Positions 8,807 to 19,760 of a DNA stretch of 64,000 nt are shown in pieces; the first letter of the stretch is position 1, and each line of letters starts with the position of its first letter. The stretch is from assembly GCF_023159225.1 (NCBI RefSeq), contig NC_063166.1, forward strand, positions 41,402,149 through 41,466,148, given 5' to 3'. The stretch is from Perognathus longimembris pacificus (taxonomy: Eukaryota > Chordata > Mammalia > Rodentia > Heteromyidae). Position numbers and translations under genes: made by a program. The notes beneath the pieces were generated by a model, which worked only from the letters and a program-made list of their open reading frames with translations, ran no database searches and was not told where the DNA came from.

Positions 8807-11800
8807 CTAATTATTCCCAATAAGGGAGGCCATAGAGTCCATGTTTCTTTGGGTCTGGCTCACTTCACTTAGTATAACTTTTTCCAAGTCCTTCCATTTC
8901 CTTACAAATGGAACAATGTCATTCTTTCTGATAGAGGCATAAAATTCCATTGTGTAAATGTACCACATTTTCCTGATCCATTCATCTATGGAGGGGCATC
9001 TGGGTTGGTTCCAGCTTCTCGCTATGACAAATTGTGCTGCGATGAACATTGTTGTGCTGGTGGCATTACTGTGATTTTGTTTGTGGGCTTTTGGATAGAT
9101 ACCCAACAGTGGGGCTGCTGGGTCATAGGGGAGTTCTATATTGAGCCTTCTGAGGAATCTCCATACTGCTTGCCAGAGTGGCTGAACCAGTTTACATTCC
9201 CAACAACAATGAAGTAGGGTTCCCTTTTGGCCACATCCCCTCCAACAATTGTTATTATTAGTTTTCTTGATATATGACATTCTTGCTGGGGTGAGATGGA
9301 ATCTCAATGTTGTTTTGATTTGCATTTCCTTTATGGCCAGTGATGTAGAGCATTTTTTCATATGTCTATTGGCCATTCTCATTTCCTCATCAGAGAAGTT
9401 TCTTTGTAAGTCTTTAGCCCACTTGATGAGGGGGCTATTGGTTCTTTGCAGTTTTGTTTTGGAAGAAGGTAATTTTTTTAGTTCTGCATATATTTTAGAG
9501 ATGAGGCCTTTGTCTGTTGAATGTCCGGTAAAGATCTTCTCCCATTCTGTGGGCTTTCTGTTTATCTTGAGAGCTATGTCCTTTGCCGTGCAGAAGCTCT
9601 GGAGTTTGATGCAGTCCCATTTGTCCAACCTTTCTTTGATTTGTAGCCTTTCAGGGTCTTTGTTAAGGAAGTTCTGTCCTGTGCCAAGGAGCCCAAGTGT
9701 TTCTCCTACTCCTTCCTTTAGTGTCTTCAGGGTGCCTGTTTTGATTTCAAGGTCTTTAATCCATTTGGAATTGATTTTGGTGCAGGGTGATATATAAGGA
9801 TCTAGTTTTAGTTTGTTGCATGTGTTGAGCCAGTTTTGCCAGCACCACTTGTTAAAGAGGCTATCTTTCTTCCATACTATTGTTTTAGCTCCTTTATCAA
9901 AGATTAAGTAGGCATAGTTCTGTGGGTTTAATTCTGGGTCTTCAATTCTGTTCCATTGGTCTTCAGGCCTGTTCCGGTGCCAATACCAAGCTGTTTTTAT
10001 TACTATAGCTTTATAATACAGCTTGAAGTTGGGTATTGTAATTCCTCCAGCACTGTTCTTTCTGCTTAGGAGTGTTTTTGCTATTCTAGGTCTTTTATTG
10101 TTCCATATGAATTTCTGGATTGCTTCCTCTATTTCATTAAAGAATGGTGTTGGGATATTAATGGGTATTGCATTGAATTTGTAGATAGCCTTTGGCAATA
10201 TTGCCATTTTGATTACATTAATCCTCCCAATCCAGGAGCATGGGAGGTTTTTCCATTTTCTTAGTTCTGACTTAATTTCATTTTTCAAGCTTTTAAAGTT
10301 CTCTTCAAAGAGGTCTTTCACTTCTTTGGTTAAGGTTATTCCTAGGTATTTTATGTTTTGGGGGGCTATTGCAAAAGGAGTTGCTTTCCTGATTTCAGCC
10401 TCGGTCTTCGGGTTGTTAGCATAGAGAAAGGCCGTTGATTTTTGAAGGTTTATTTTATATCCTGCAACTTTGCCAAAGTTTTGTATCAGCTCTAGTAGCT
10501 TGGGGGTAGAGTCTATGGGATTCTTTAGGTATAGGATCATGTCATCTGCGAAGAGAGAAAGTTTAACTTCATCTTTTCCTATTTGGATCCCCTTTATATT
10601 CTCTTCTTGCCTAATTGCTCTGGCTAGGAATTCTAGTACTATGTTGAAGAGCAGGGGAGAGAGTGGACATCCCTGCCTCGTTCCTGATTTTCAAGGGAAT
10701 GGCTTTAGTTTTTCACCATTTAGAGTTATGCTTGCTGTTGGTTTGTTATAAACTGCCTTGATTATATTCAGGAATGTTCCCTGGAATCCCAGTTTTTCCA
10801 GGGCTTTTAGCATAAATGGGTGCTGGATTTTATCGAACGCTTTTTCCGCATCCAGCGATAAAACCATGTGGTTCTTTACCTTGCTCCGGTTGATGTGATG
10901 GATTACATTAATTGACTTGCGTATATTAAACCAGCTTTGCATCCCTGGGATGAATCCAGTTTGATCGTGGTGTATGATTTTTTTGATGACCTGTTGAAGT
11001 CGATTGGCCAGAATTTTGTTGAGAATTTTTGCATCTATATTCATCAGGGAGATTGGTCTGTATTCCTCTTTCCGTGATGAGTCTCTGCCTGGTTTTGGGA
11101 TGAGGGTTATACTGGCTTCATAAAATGAGTCTGGCAGTGAACGTTCTCTTTCAATTTCATTGAAGAGTTTGAGAAATATTGGAGTGAGTTCTGTTTTGAA
11201 GGCCTTGTAGAATTCTGCTTTGAATCCATCTGGACCTGGGCTTTTCTTGGATGGGAGATCATTTATTGCTGTTTCTATTTCAATACTGGATATGGGTCTG
11301 TTTAGAAGGTTTAAGTCTTCATAGTTGAGTTTGGGGGTATCAATTTTTTCTAGGAAATCATCCATTTCTTCCAAGTTCTCGAATTTGTTGGCATAAAGGT
11401 TTGCAAAATAGTCCCTTATTATTTTCTGAATTTCGGTTATTTCTGTGGTGATGCTACCTGTTTCATCTCTTATCTTGTTTATTTGAGTGTGCTGCCTTCG
11501 TTCTTTGGTCAGGTTTGCCAGGGGTCTGTCTATCTTGTTGATTTTTTCAAAGAACCAACTCTTTGTTTTGTTGATTCTTTCGATGGTTTTTTTTGTCTCT
11601 AATTGATTTAATTCTGATTTGATTTTAATTATTTGCTTCCGTCTATTGACTTGGGGTTTGGCTTGCTGTTCTCTCTCCAGAAAATTAAGGTGCTTCCTTA
11701 AATTACTGAGTTGCTGTTTCTCCAGTTTGTTGATGTATGTACTCAGAGATATAAATTTTCCTCTGAGTACTGCCTTTGCTGTGTCCCAAAGGAGCTGGTA

Positions 11801-12649
11801 CTTTGTGCCCTCAACTTGGTTGAAGTCCATAAACATTTGAATTTCTGTTTTAATTTCTTCAATGATCCACTGATGGTTCAGCAGTGTGTTCTTTAGTCTC
11901 CATGAATTGTGGGATTTTCTGTGGTGGCTGAATGAGTTCAGCTCTAATTTTATTCCATTGTGGTCTGAAAGAATGCAGGGAATGATTTTGATACTTCTGA
12001 ATTTGTACAGATTTTCTTTGTGCCCTAAGATGTGATCTATTTTGGAGAATGTTCCGTGTGCTGCCGAAAAGAATGTGTATTCTGTCCTTGCTGGGTGGAA
12101 TATTCTGTAGATGTCGATTAAGTCTAGTTGGTCTATGCAATTGTTTAGTTCTGTGGTTTCTTTGTTCAGTTTTTGGCGTGTTGATCTGTCCAGAGGTGAT
12201 AGTGGAGTGTTAAAGTCCCCCACTATCATTGTGTTTGGGTCTATGAATGTTTTTAGAGCCAGTAGTGTTTGTTTGATGAAGTTGGGTGCTCCTGCATTTG
12301 GCGTGTAGATATTTAGGATGGTTATTTCTTCCTGTTGGAGAGATCCTTTTACTAGTATGTAGTAACCTTCTTTGTCTCTTCTTACCTTTTTTAATTTGAA
12401 GTCAATTTTGTCTGATACTAGGATTGCAACTCCAGCCTGCTTATGGGGACCATTTGCTTGATAGATTTGTTTCCAGCCTTTCACTTTTAGAAGATGTTTA
12501 CTTTTGCTGGATAGATGTGTCTCTTGGAGGCAGCAGAAAGATGGATCTTGATTTTTCATCCAAGTTATGAGCCTATGTCGTTTGATTGGAGAATTAAGTC
12601 CATTAATGTTGACAGTTAGGATTGAGAGGTGATCGTTTGTTCCTTTCAT
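8807..12649 (-). pseudogene. ORF2: L1 ORF2: endonuclease/reverse transcriptase, one nonsense codon
   Basis: One continuous reading frame of 1,281 codons from the ATG at 12649 (six bases downstream of an in-frame GTG at 12655), broken only by a TGA at 10691-10693 (codon 653). The APE-type endonuclease shows E43 (QETH), D145/N147 (GDFNTPL), D205 (KIDHI) and D229-H230 (SDH). The reverse transcriptase has '[11 protein letters not shown]' before the stop, and '[14 protein letters not shown]' and the FADD box (D702-D703) after it. A C-terminal zinc-knuckle-like CX3CX7HX4C lies near codon 1130. Length and residue numbering agree with other mammalian ORF2p (about 1,275-1,281 aa). The predicted 652-aa product keeps the nuclease but loses the catalytic FADD aspartates, so this copy should be retrotransposition-dead in cis unless the stop is read through or is a sequencing or assembly error. 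Confidence 0.96.
10691..10693 (-). other. premature TGA in L1 ORF2
   Basis: The frame is unbroken on both sides: 655 codons upstream counting from the GTG, and 50 codons plus a 577-aa frame downstream, all in phase. The lesion is therefore a point change and not an indel. It sits a few residues before the conserved RQGCPLSP reverse-transcriptase motif. Confidence 0.95.
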
Positions 12650-12701
12650 TATCACTATCTTGTTTAAAGCTGTGTCTTCCCATTTCTTGATCTAGTGTTT
12701 A

Positions 12702-13823
12702 CTAATTAGGGTTCATTTCTCTGTCTGTGTTGGGATCTTGATTATTTTCCCTGTATAGTACATCTTTAAGGATTTTGTGTAAAGCTGGTTTGGTGGAGAT
12801 ATATTGTTTCAGTTTTTCCTTATTGTGGAAGACTTTTATTTGACCTTCAGCTATGAAGGAGAGTTTGGCGGGGTACAGAATTCTTGGTTGGTAGTTATTT
12901 TTATTTAGAGTTTGGTATACTTCATTCCAGGCTCTCCTTGCTTTCATGGTCTCTGCTGAGAAGTCTGGGGTAATTCTGATTGCTTTTCCTTTATATGTGA
13001 TTGTTTTCTTTGCCCTAACAGCTTTGAGTATTTTTTCCTTGCACTCTGCTGAAGCTGTTTTGATCACAATGTGTCGGTGGGAAGTCCTATTCTGGTCTGG
13101 TCGATTTGGGGTTCTAAATGCTTCTTGTATCTGTATAGGCCTTTCCTTCTGGATGTTTGGGAAGTTCTCAGCTAATATTCTGTTAAATAGGTTGCCTATC
13201 CCATTAACCTCTTTCTCCAAGTTTTCCTCGATACCTATTATCCTTAAATTCGGCTTCCTGATTGTGTCTTGAATCTCCTGTAGCGATCTGTTTTGTTGCT
13301 TGGACTGGATTTGTATTGATTTTTGATCTTTCTCCATGGAATCTAAGGAATCTTCAGCTCCTGAGATTCGATGCTCTGCTTCAGTTAGTCGGGACTGTAG
13401 GCTAGCTACTTGATTTCGAATCTCTTTTCCTTCTGACTGGTCTTTCCTGATGATTTCCATATCATTTCTTAGGTCCTGTATGGACTTCTTTACTTCATTA
13501 ACTTCATTACTTTGGTTTTGAGTGTTGTCTCTCAAATCTTTAAGTTGGGTAGCTATCTTTTCATTTGACACTTGAAGCTCACTTATCTTTCTATTTGTGG
13601 ATGCCATGAAATTCTCCATTAATTTTTGCTTTGCCTCCTCACGCTCTAACATAATTGACTGAAGAGATTCAAACTTTTCATTTATCATGTTTATCAGTAA
13701 ACTTTGTAGAGCATTTTGGGGGTTTTCTTCTATGTTTTTGATTGACTGCTCTGCTTCCTGCTTGTTTTGGGTGGGGGATAAGACTTCACTATTTGCCATC
13801 TTTCTTGTGTTTCTTCTGCCCAT
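12702..13823 (-). CDS. ORF1: L1 ORF1 RNA-binding chaperone protein
   Basis: An intact 373-aa frame from the ATG at 13823 (MGRRNTRK). An upstream in-frame GTG at 13862 would add 13 residues and is less likely. ORF1p coats L1 RNA as trimers and acts as a nucleic-acid chaperone in the cytoplasmic RNP. Residues about 30-185 are rich in heptad-spaced L/I and charged residues (coiled coil). About 190-275 form the RRM, opening 'RKPNLRIIGIEEN' and including 'RTSHRHIVIK'. About 280-355 form the C-terminal domain, with 'ITPDFSAETMKARRAW' and 'YPAKLSFIAEG'. The stop is 46 bp before the ORF2 GTG. The family has a dicistronic mRNA, with ORF2 made by inefficient re-initiation. No lesion is visible. Confidence 0.95.
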   Translation of the reverse strand: MGRRNTRKMANSEVLSPTQNKQEAEQSIKNIEENPQNALQSLLINMINEKFESLQSIMLEREEAKQKLMENFMASTNRKISELQVSNEKIATQLKDLRDNTQNQSNEVNEVKKSIQDLRNDMEIIRKDQSEGKEIRNQVASLQSRLTEAEHRISGAEDSLDSMEKDQKSIQIQSKQQNRSLQEIQDTIRKPNLRIIGIEENLEKEVNGIGNLFNRILAENFPNIQKERPIQIQEAFRTPNRPDQNRTSHRHIVIKTASAECKEKILKAVRAKKTITYKGKAIRITPDFSAETMKARRAWNEVYQTLNKNNYQPRILYPAKLSFIAEGQIKVFHNKEKLKQYISTKPALHKILKDVLYRENNQDPNTDREMNPN

Positions 13824-15782
13824 TTGGATTGGGAATGCCAGTCTACCAGCACCTGTGAGCACTGTTTAAGACCCAAAGCAGCCCTTACCAAGCACTGTTG
13901 TGTAAATCTTACAATTTCACAATTATATACAGATAACTTGTATACCTGTCTATAAAGTTAGATTTGGTGTTCCTAAAGAATACAATTTCAATATAACATC
14001 TGATCCTGGGCCCTGTATTCAGTAGTTACTTATTTACTGTTACAACCTTATACACAATTCTTGTTTTTATATTAAGTTCTTTTAGGACTGGCTTTCTCTA
14101 TGAACCCCTTTGATTCACTCGTATTAAGCTGGGATATCCTCTATCCAATAACCAGGAGTCAATGGAGCCTCGAGGTCCAGGCAGTAAGTCAGGAGGGTAA
14201 GTTGGAGGTAGTAAAGAGAATAGAGTAGAGTGTATTGGGGGGGTGGTGGTGATTTTGGTTTAGTTTCAGTGACGTGGAAATGTGGAGAAGAGTAGAATCA
14301 GTAGAAAGCACATTGATAAAATGACAGACACTGGAGAGTTAGCAGAAAAGGGTGTAGGTGTTATTTATAGGAAAGTAATTTTTAAAGGAAGAGGACGCAA
14401 CGAGAGAAATGAAGTAAAAATACTGGAAGACAGATACACAAAACAGAGAAAAATTATTTCAAGGAAGCATAAGTAAATAAAAAGGAAAATAACAGAAAAG
14501 GGACACCCAAGCAAATAAACAAACACAAAAAAAAACTTGATAAAACAAACCAGTAAAAATGGAAAACAAACAAACAAACAAACAAAAAAAAAACAGCCAA
14601 TGATGTTTCAGGTGTGAAAAAATTAAAAAGAAAATTTAAAAGAAAAGTTTTTTTAAAAAAAATGTTTGAAAAGAAAAAGAAACCAGTCTCAGGTTTCCCT
14701 GCAGTGGACTGCAGTCTATTTTCCTGATTGGCTGGTTTGACTTGATTTCAGTTGGCAAGGGGTGGTTCTGTGCTGACCTTCTCCCCTGTTGGTGCAATTG
14801 TGGGTCTCTGAGGTTCGCACAGCTTGCAGGCAGGCCTTGGGCATCCTCTGTCGATGGGGACGTAGGCAGTCACAGGAACTGTGGCTCCTCTGTCTGCTGT
14901 GGGGCCGCTGCCATTGATGCCTGGACTTGACTAGACTGTGAACTTAGCAGAGCGTGGCGCCTCTGGCCTGTTTTGCTCCACTAAGAGTTGCTTGCCTGAG
15001 GGAGGCGGCCTCTTTGGCATAGGTAGCTATGGAATGCAGCTCCGTTTTGGGCTGGGAATTAGTTTCCTCTGTGACAGGACCGTTTAGCTGTCCCCAGAAC
15101 TGTTTGTTCCTCCGTCTGTTCTTTCCATGCCCCTGGTAGCTGCTCGCAGCTTTTGCTTTAAGTTTAGAAGTTCCGGCGGGCAGGGCGGGGCATCTCTGGA
15201 TAATCCCCGGACTCGCCTCCCTCCAGGGCAGGGGGCGTTCTTCTGGGCGGAGCTGGTTCTCACTGATTCCGCCCCCTCCTGCCCTTTTCAAAGATGGCTT
15301 TTTTGACCTCGCTTTCCCCAGGCCCGCTTCAGTTCCAGTCTGGTCTGACCCTATGCCAGTGGCAAAGATGGCGCTTTGCTCTGGCGGTGGGGACAGGGAT
15401 GCCTTCCAGAAGCTGGACTGTGGGCACAAGTGAGGATAACTTTTGGGGTACTCACGCTGTCTCTGCGATGTCAGGTCCTCCGTGCTCGGCTGCCGTCTGG
15501 AGTATTTCTCGCTTTAGCTGTGCAGAGTGCGGGGGGGCTGTGCCCGGCACTGTGCCGGAGCCGGCGCTGGCGCTGCAGCGGGACGCCGCCCGGAGCTCAA
15601 AACTGTGTTTTCAGACCAGCAAAGTCGATTTTTCCTTCCTGTTCAGAATCCCTGTACTGTTAGAACTTACTTTGGCTGTCTTTCTCGGAGAAACAGTTTC
15701 TATGAGGTGAGAAAACTACGATATTGGAGGGAGCTCTGCAGGGCTCAGCCGCTCCTCCGCCGTCTTCAGCCGAAAAACAAAC
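13824..15782 (-). promoter_or_regulatory. L1 5' UTR with internal promoter
   Basis: About 1.96 kb. The 5' half (14,940-15,782) is GC- and CpG-rich; the 3' half (14,280-14,680) is A-rich in the plus orientation. I see no tandem monomers of the mouse type. A YY1-like core (complement of 15757-15766, AAGACGGCGG) lies about 16 bases from the element 5' end, close to where human L1 carries its YY1 site; that role is by analogy only. Two AAGATGGC words also occur on the plus strand near 15290 and 15366. Confidence 0.75.
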
Positions 15783-15797
15783 TCAAAAATCCATTTT
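15783..15797 (+). repeat. TSD of full-length L1, 5' side
   Basis: Identical to 8282-8296. Confidence 0.92.
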
Positions 15798-15914
15798 ATG
15801 AAGTAATCTGCTAACTGAGTGGGTTGCGATGGAACACACACTGACTCCTAGCTTGCTACCCAGAGAACAGTGTCTCCATTTACACAAAAATTGACTTAAT
15901 TACCTGCCATCTTT

Positions 15915-15927
15915 AAGATGGGAAGAG
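15915..15927 (+). repeat. TSD of ID-dimer SINE, left
   Basis: 'aagatgggaagag' is repeated at 16155-16167, but 20 bases separate this copy from the usual SINE start. Confidence 0.75.
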
Positions 15928-15947
15928 GAGAAGCGATTGGTTAGCTT

Positions 15948-16154
15948 GGGCTGGGGATATAGCCTAGTGGCAAGAGTGCCTGCCTCGGATACACGAGGCC
16001 CTAGGTTCGATTCCCAGTACCACATATACAGAAAACGGCCAGAAGCAGCACTGTGGCTCAAGTGGCGGAGTGCTAGCCTTGAGCGGGAAGAAGCCAGGGA
16101 CAGTGCTCAGGCCCTGAGTCCAAGGCCCAGGACTGGCCAAAAAAAAAAAAAAAA
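15948..16154 (+). mobile_element. young dimeric ID-derived SINE
   Basis: Same structure as 7166-7378. The tail is a pure A-run of about 18. It lies 150 bp from the 5' end of the full-length L1. Confidence 0.92.
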
Positions 16155-16167
16155 AAGATGGGAAGAG
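16155..16167 (+). repeat. TSD of ID-dimer SINE, right
   Basis: Perfect 13-bp match to 15915-15927, directly after the A-tail. Confidence 0.75.
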
Positions 16168-16640
16168 ATACTTGTGATTATTACTGTTTTTTTTACTAAG
16201 TAAAGATAATCTCTTATATTGATATTGTATAACCCTTGTTCAATTCAAAAGCTATTGTTATTTATTAAAAAAATATTATTAAAAAAAGAGGAAGACTGTG
16301 AAAGCAGGAAAACACCATTATCACCTGGCTCCTGTCTGAATCTAATGCTTTTGTTTTTGTTGTTCATGGTAAAAATACTCTTGCAGCATTATTTATAAAG
16401 ATAGTTTTTAAAAATCAAATTTTCTATTATTCTAAGGAGGATACATTGAAACCAACAATACAATAAAATTTTTATACTTATATTCAATATATATTATAAT
16501 CATTTATTTATACTACAGAGTAGAAGTGTAGCAAAAGCTGCTTCCTTTAAAACTCCAGCTCTACCTGGATCAGTTGGCAGAGCACTAGCCAATAAGCAAA
16601 AGCAGTACCAAGTTCCAATTCTGGTCTAAAAAACCTTAAT
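16168..16640. other. AT-rich; SINE right-module relic at 16553-16627
   Basis: 'gatcagttggcagagcacta' at 16568 resembles the ID-like module of the composite SINE. The rest is unassigned. Confidence 0.4.
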
Positions 16641-16649
16641 GGAAATTTT

Positions 16650-17272
16650 TTTAAGGAAATGGAAGGACTTGGAAAAAATTATACTAAGTGAAATGAGCCA
16701 GACCCAAAGAAACATGGACTCTATGGTCTCCCTTATTGGGAATAATTAGCACAGGTTTAGGCAAGTCACAGTAGAGGATCACAAGAGCCCAATAGCTATA
16801 CCCTTATGATCACATAAGATGATGCTAAGTGAAATGAACTCCATGTTATGGAAACAATTGTTATATCACAGTTGTAACTTATTTCAACGTCCCATGTGTA
16901 TCTGTAGCTTCTACTATTGATGATGTTCTTGTATCACCTTCCTGTGGTTGTATCTACACTATTTCTGTAATCTTATCTGAGTATATTGGAAACTGTCTAT
17001 ACTGGTATTAGAACTAGGAAATTGAAAGGGAATACCAAAATCGAGAGACACAGGGTAAAAAAAGACAAACAACTACAAAAGCAATACTTGCAAAACTGTT
17101 TGGTGTAAGTGAACTGAACACCTCATGGGGGGAAAGAGAAAGGGGGAGGAGGGAAGGGGAAATGAGGGACGAGGTAACAAACAATACAAGAAATGTATCC
17201 AATGCCTAATGTATAAAACTGTAACCTCTCTGTACATCAGTTTGATAATAAAAATTTGGAAAAAAAAAACTA
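16650..17272 (+). mobile_element. L1, 5'-truncated (last ORF2 codons and 3' UTR)
   Basis: Starts in 'aaggaaatggaaggacttgg', runs through the terminal ORF2 block encoding the [17 protein letters not shown] end and the stop near 16747, then a complete 3' UTR with a G-rich tract (17125-17160), an AATAAA-like signal and an A-rich tail. No convincing TSD was found. Confidence 0.9.
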
Positions 17273-17284
17273 ATAAAAAAAACA

Positions 17285-18635
17285 GATGCATGGAGAAAGA
17301 AAAAAAAAGAAAAGTACAGCTCTATGAGCAATTTCTTTCTATGAGCAACTTCTACAATGGTGACCAAACTCCTCAGTTAGGAAGCCCTTCATGTGAACAA
17401 CAAAACTTCATTCTAGACTTGTTAAATTCAAGATAATTAAATTGGAGGAATTGAAATTTAGGTCTCTATAGGTAACTCAGGTTGAGAACTGTTCTATTTA
17501 TCTATTGCTGTATTTAAAGCCATTCCAAAATTTAATAAATAAAAACATTCTATCTGCTTTTAGCCAATATCCACATTGAGAAGCTAATGGTGATTAGCCT
17601 AGAACTTCTTCCTAGGCTTATAGCAATGCCTCCCTACAATTTCAAAGCACAGGTTGATATCCCCTGCTTTGAAGGCTATATAAGCAAATTATACCTGTGT
17701 ATCTGTCTTGCACATCACTTCAATGAGAGTCATCTCCCTTGTGTAGAGATGTTTGATTATTTGGTTTCAACTGACATGCATTGAATTTTTGTCTCATAAA
17801 AAAAACCAAAAGGTTCAGAGTTATCATCTGACTCTGTACTTCCAGGAAGAGAGAGCTTGTACTTGGCAAAGGACAGAGAAAAGACATTTTCTAAAAATCA
17901 TTCAAAATTGTATTGCTTTACAGTTTGGGTTTACTTGAGAGGTTTGGCAAGAGTGTCAGAAGGGGAGGACTCTGTCCTCAGATGCCCCAATGTGAAATAG
18001 AATCTGTGCTGTTTTATGGTTTCTGAACACGATGTTCAATTAGAAACCAAAAGGCTAGAACTTCAATTCAGAGGACTTCTAGTATGTCTATTCGCTTGCA
18101 TGATATAATTTGGATACATTACCTGTCTTGAGGATGGAATCTGAGATCATACTTCCTAGTAGAAAACATGTTGGAATCTCTTGATGCAGACAGAGAACTC
18201 ACTATACCATACAAAAGTAACAGAATCTTCATCTCATTTACTCAGAAAGTAGTGACGTGCTGATCTGAGTGGTCTCAACATGTCTCAATATTTTAAAAAT
18301 TCAAAACAAAAACTAATCATCTCTCTAGCAAGTTGGTTGCCTATACAGTTTATATTTTCAAAAGAAGCATTAAAAAGACTTTATTAGTAAGTGGGACACT
18401 GGACAAGTCTATAAGCTCTGGTTACATCTCATTCTGCTCCTGCTGTCTTAAATCTTTTGCAGAGAAAACCTATGTAACTGTAACCTCTGTGTACTGAAGG
18501 GTGACATAATTATCTAAGGCTCAGAGTAGGTTTACTTTGGCGATTTTAATAACTAATAGCCTATTTTAAGACACTTATTTAAATTGAATAGTTTAATGTA
18601 TAATCAACCATAATAATCCAAGGCACAGAAGTGTT
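17285..18635. other. unassigned sequence
   Basis: No repeat or gene recognised. Short frames at 17587-17938 lack any domain or context. Confidence 0.35.
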
Positions 18636-18639
18636 CAAA

Positions 18640-18830
18640 AATGGTCACCAATATGTATTATGCACTTAATGCATTCCAGGGATTCTACAATAATGATCTC
18701 ATTTCAACATTCCAATACACACTAGTTGGTGACTCTTTCATGCCTACATTCTAGGGCAGAGGGAAATGAGACTTAAGAGAGATGCTGGTAGATTTTGAGT
18801 CTCAAGTGATCTGAGTCTAGAGCCAGTGTT
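18640..18830 (-). mobile_element. MIR (ancient tRNA-derived SINE)
   Basis: Antisense MIR layout: 'tatgcacttaatgcattcca', 'aatgatctcatttcaac', 'cagagggaaatgagacttaa', then the 'gtgatctgagtctagagcc' end. About a third of positions have diverged, as expected for this age. Confidence 0.6.
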
Positions 18831-18869
18831 AAAAAAACCTGCATGTTGCATGTCATGTAGCTGAAGGAC

Positions 18870-19012
18870 TCTAAGGCTGCAAAATGGAGGTGCATCTGTA
18901 CCTGCTTTCTAGGACTCGTGAGATATATAAATGAAATGATTGCCCACAAAGGGCTAAACAGATGTCATGACCATAATAAGGCCCTTAACAGAGATTGGCT
19001 ATTATTATTAGT
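18870..19012 (+). mobile_element. MIR, 3' part
   Basis: 'gctgcaaaatggaggtgcat', 'cgtgagatatataaatgaaa' and the terminal 'tggctattattattagtg' match the MIR sense strand. Confidence 0.7.
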
Positions 19013-19094
19013 GATAGAATAATTAATTTGGGTAAGCTAGTGGGGACATGGCAGTGTTGCTATAGGAGATTATGTGCAGCTTCTGCTTCTTTGT

Positions 19095-19215
19095 TTTTTA
19101 GAAGATTTTAACTAGCATATATCAGTTGCACAATGGAGGTTTCATTGTAACATTTCTACACACACAATATATTCAGCCCCTTCATCTTCCTCCCTAATCC
19201 TCAGTTCCCTCTCCC
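19095..19215 (-). mobile_element. old L1 3'-end fragment
   Basis: The complement pattern 'caatggaggtttcattgtaa' then 'ccccttcatcttcctcccta' is typical of old rodent L1 3' ends. Confidence 0.45.
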
Positions 19216-19267
19216 TTCTTAAGCAATCGCAGTAAGTTTTACTGTTCTGTTTTCGTTTTTCTCATCC

Positions 19268-19440
19268 ATGTTCTTATATGGCCTTGAACTCAGAGACTTT
19301 TATTCTTACTGGGCTTTTATGCTCATGGCTGGTGCTCTATCATTTGAGACAAAATGAGCTGGTTTCCAATCAAGGTCTTCCAGGGTTTAGCTTCTTGAGA
19401 AGCTGGGATTACAGGCATGAACCACCACTGGGGCTTGGTT
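19268..19440 (-). mobile_element. B1-ID composite SINE (partial)
   Basis: 'gggattacaggcatgaacca' and 'ccaatcaaggtcttccaggg' mark the B1-like half. The ID-like half ('ggtgctctatcatttgagac') is short. Confidence 0.75.
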
Positions 19441-19559
19441 CACTCTTCTGTTTTTATACATGCATATAAATTACTTGGGCCATATTCACTCTCATTCACC
19501 TTCTTTATTGGCCCTCCACCCTCCATATGATATGCCTTATTTTAGCCTGGCATGTCATT

Positions 19560-19760
19560 CATTTTTGCATTTTTAAAGTGTATTTTAATTGTATAAAAGG
19601 ATTTCATCATGGTAATTCACATGTAAGCATACTATAATTTAGGCAAATTAACCTTACACTGTTGTTCTCTCTTCCCTCTTCCCTTCTATCTCAATAAGGT
19701 TCAATAGATTTCAGTGAGTTTCCTTATGCTGCCTTCATACATAGATGGCCTGTGTTTGGG
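19560..19760 (-). mobile_element. old L1 3'-end fragment
   Basis: Similar layout to 19095-19215 ('gtataaaaggatttcatcat'). The two may be parts of one element split by the SINE, or two insertions. Confidence 0.4.

Larger units (their letters stand above)
8297..15782 (-). mobile_element. L1: full-length LINE-1 retrotransposon
   Basis: A 7.49-kb element on the minus strand, bounded by a perfect 15-bp TSD (8282-8296 and 15783-15797). From its 5' end it has a 1.96-kb 5' UTR, ORF1, a 46-bp gap, ORF2, a 0.51-kb 3' UTR, an AATAAA signal and a short A-tail. The target nick on the plus strand is TTTT/AT, close to the L1 endonuclease preference. The preserved TSD, intact ORF1 and a single lesion in ORF2 mean the insertion is recent. 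It is the master-type reference for the L1 fragments elsewhere in the window. Confidence 0.95.

Noticed and set aside
9005..9797. Plus-strand frames of 70-182 codons across the L1
   Set aside because: They are antisense shadows of ORF2. The minus frame carries the conserved motifs.
14944..15429. 161-codon minus-strand frame in the L1 5' UTR, possible extra L1 protein
   Set aside because: It has no ATG (the track start is TTG at 15429) and lies in GC-rich DNA where stops are rare. No domain is visible.
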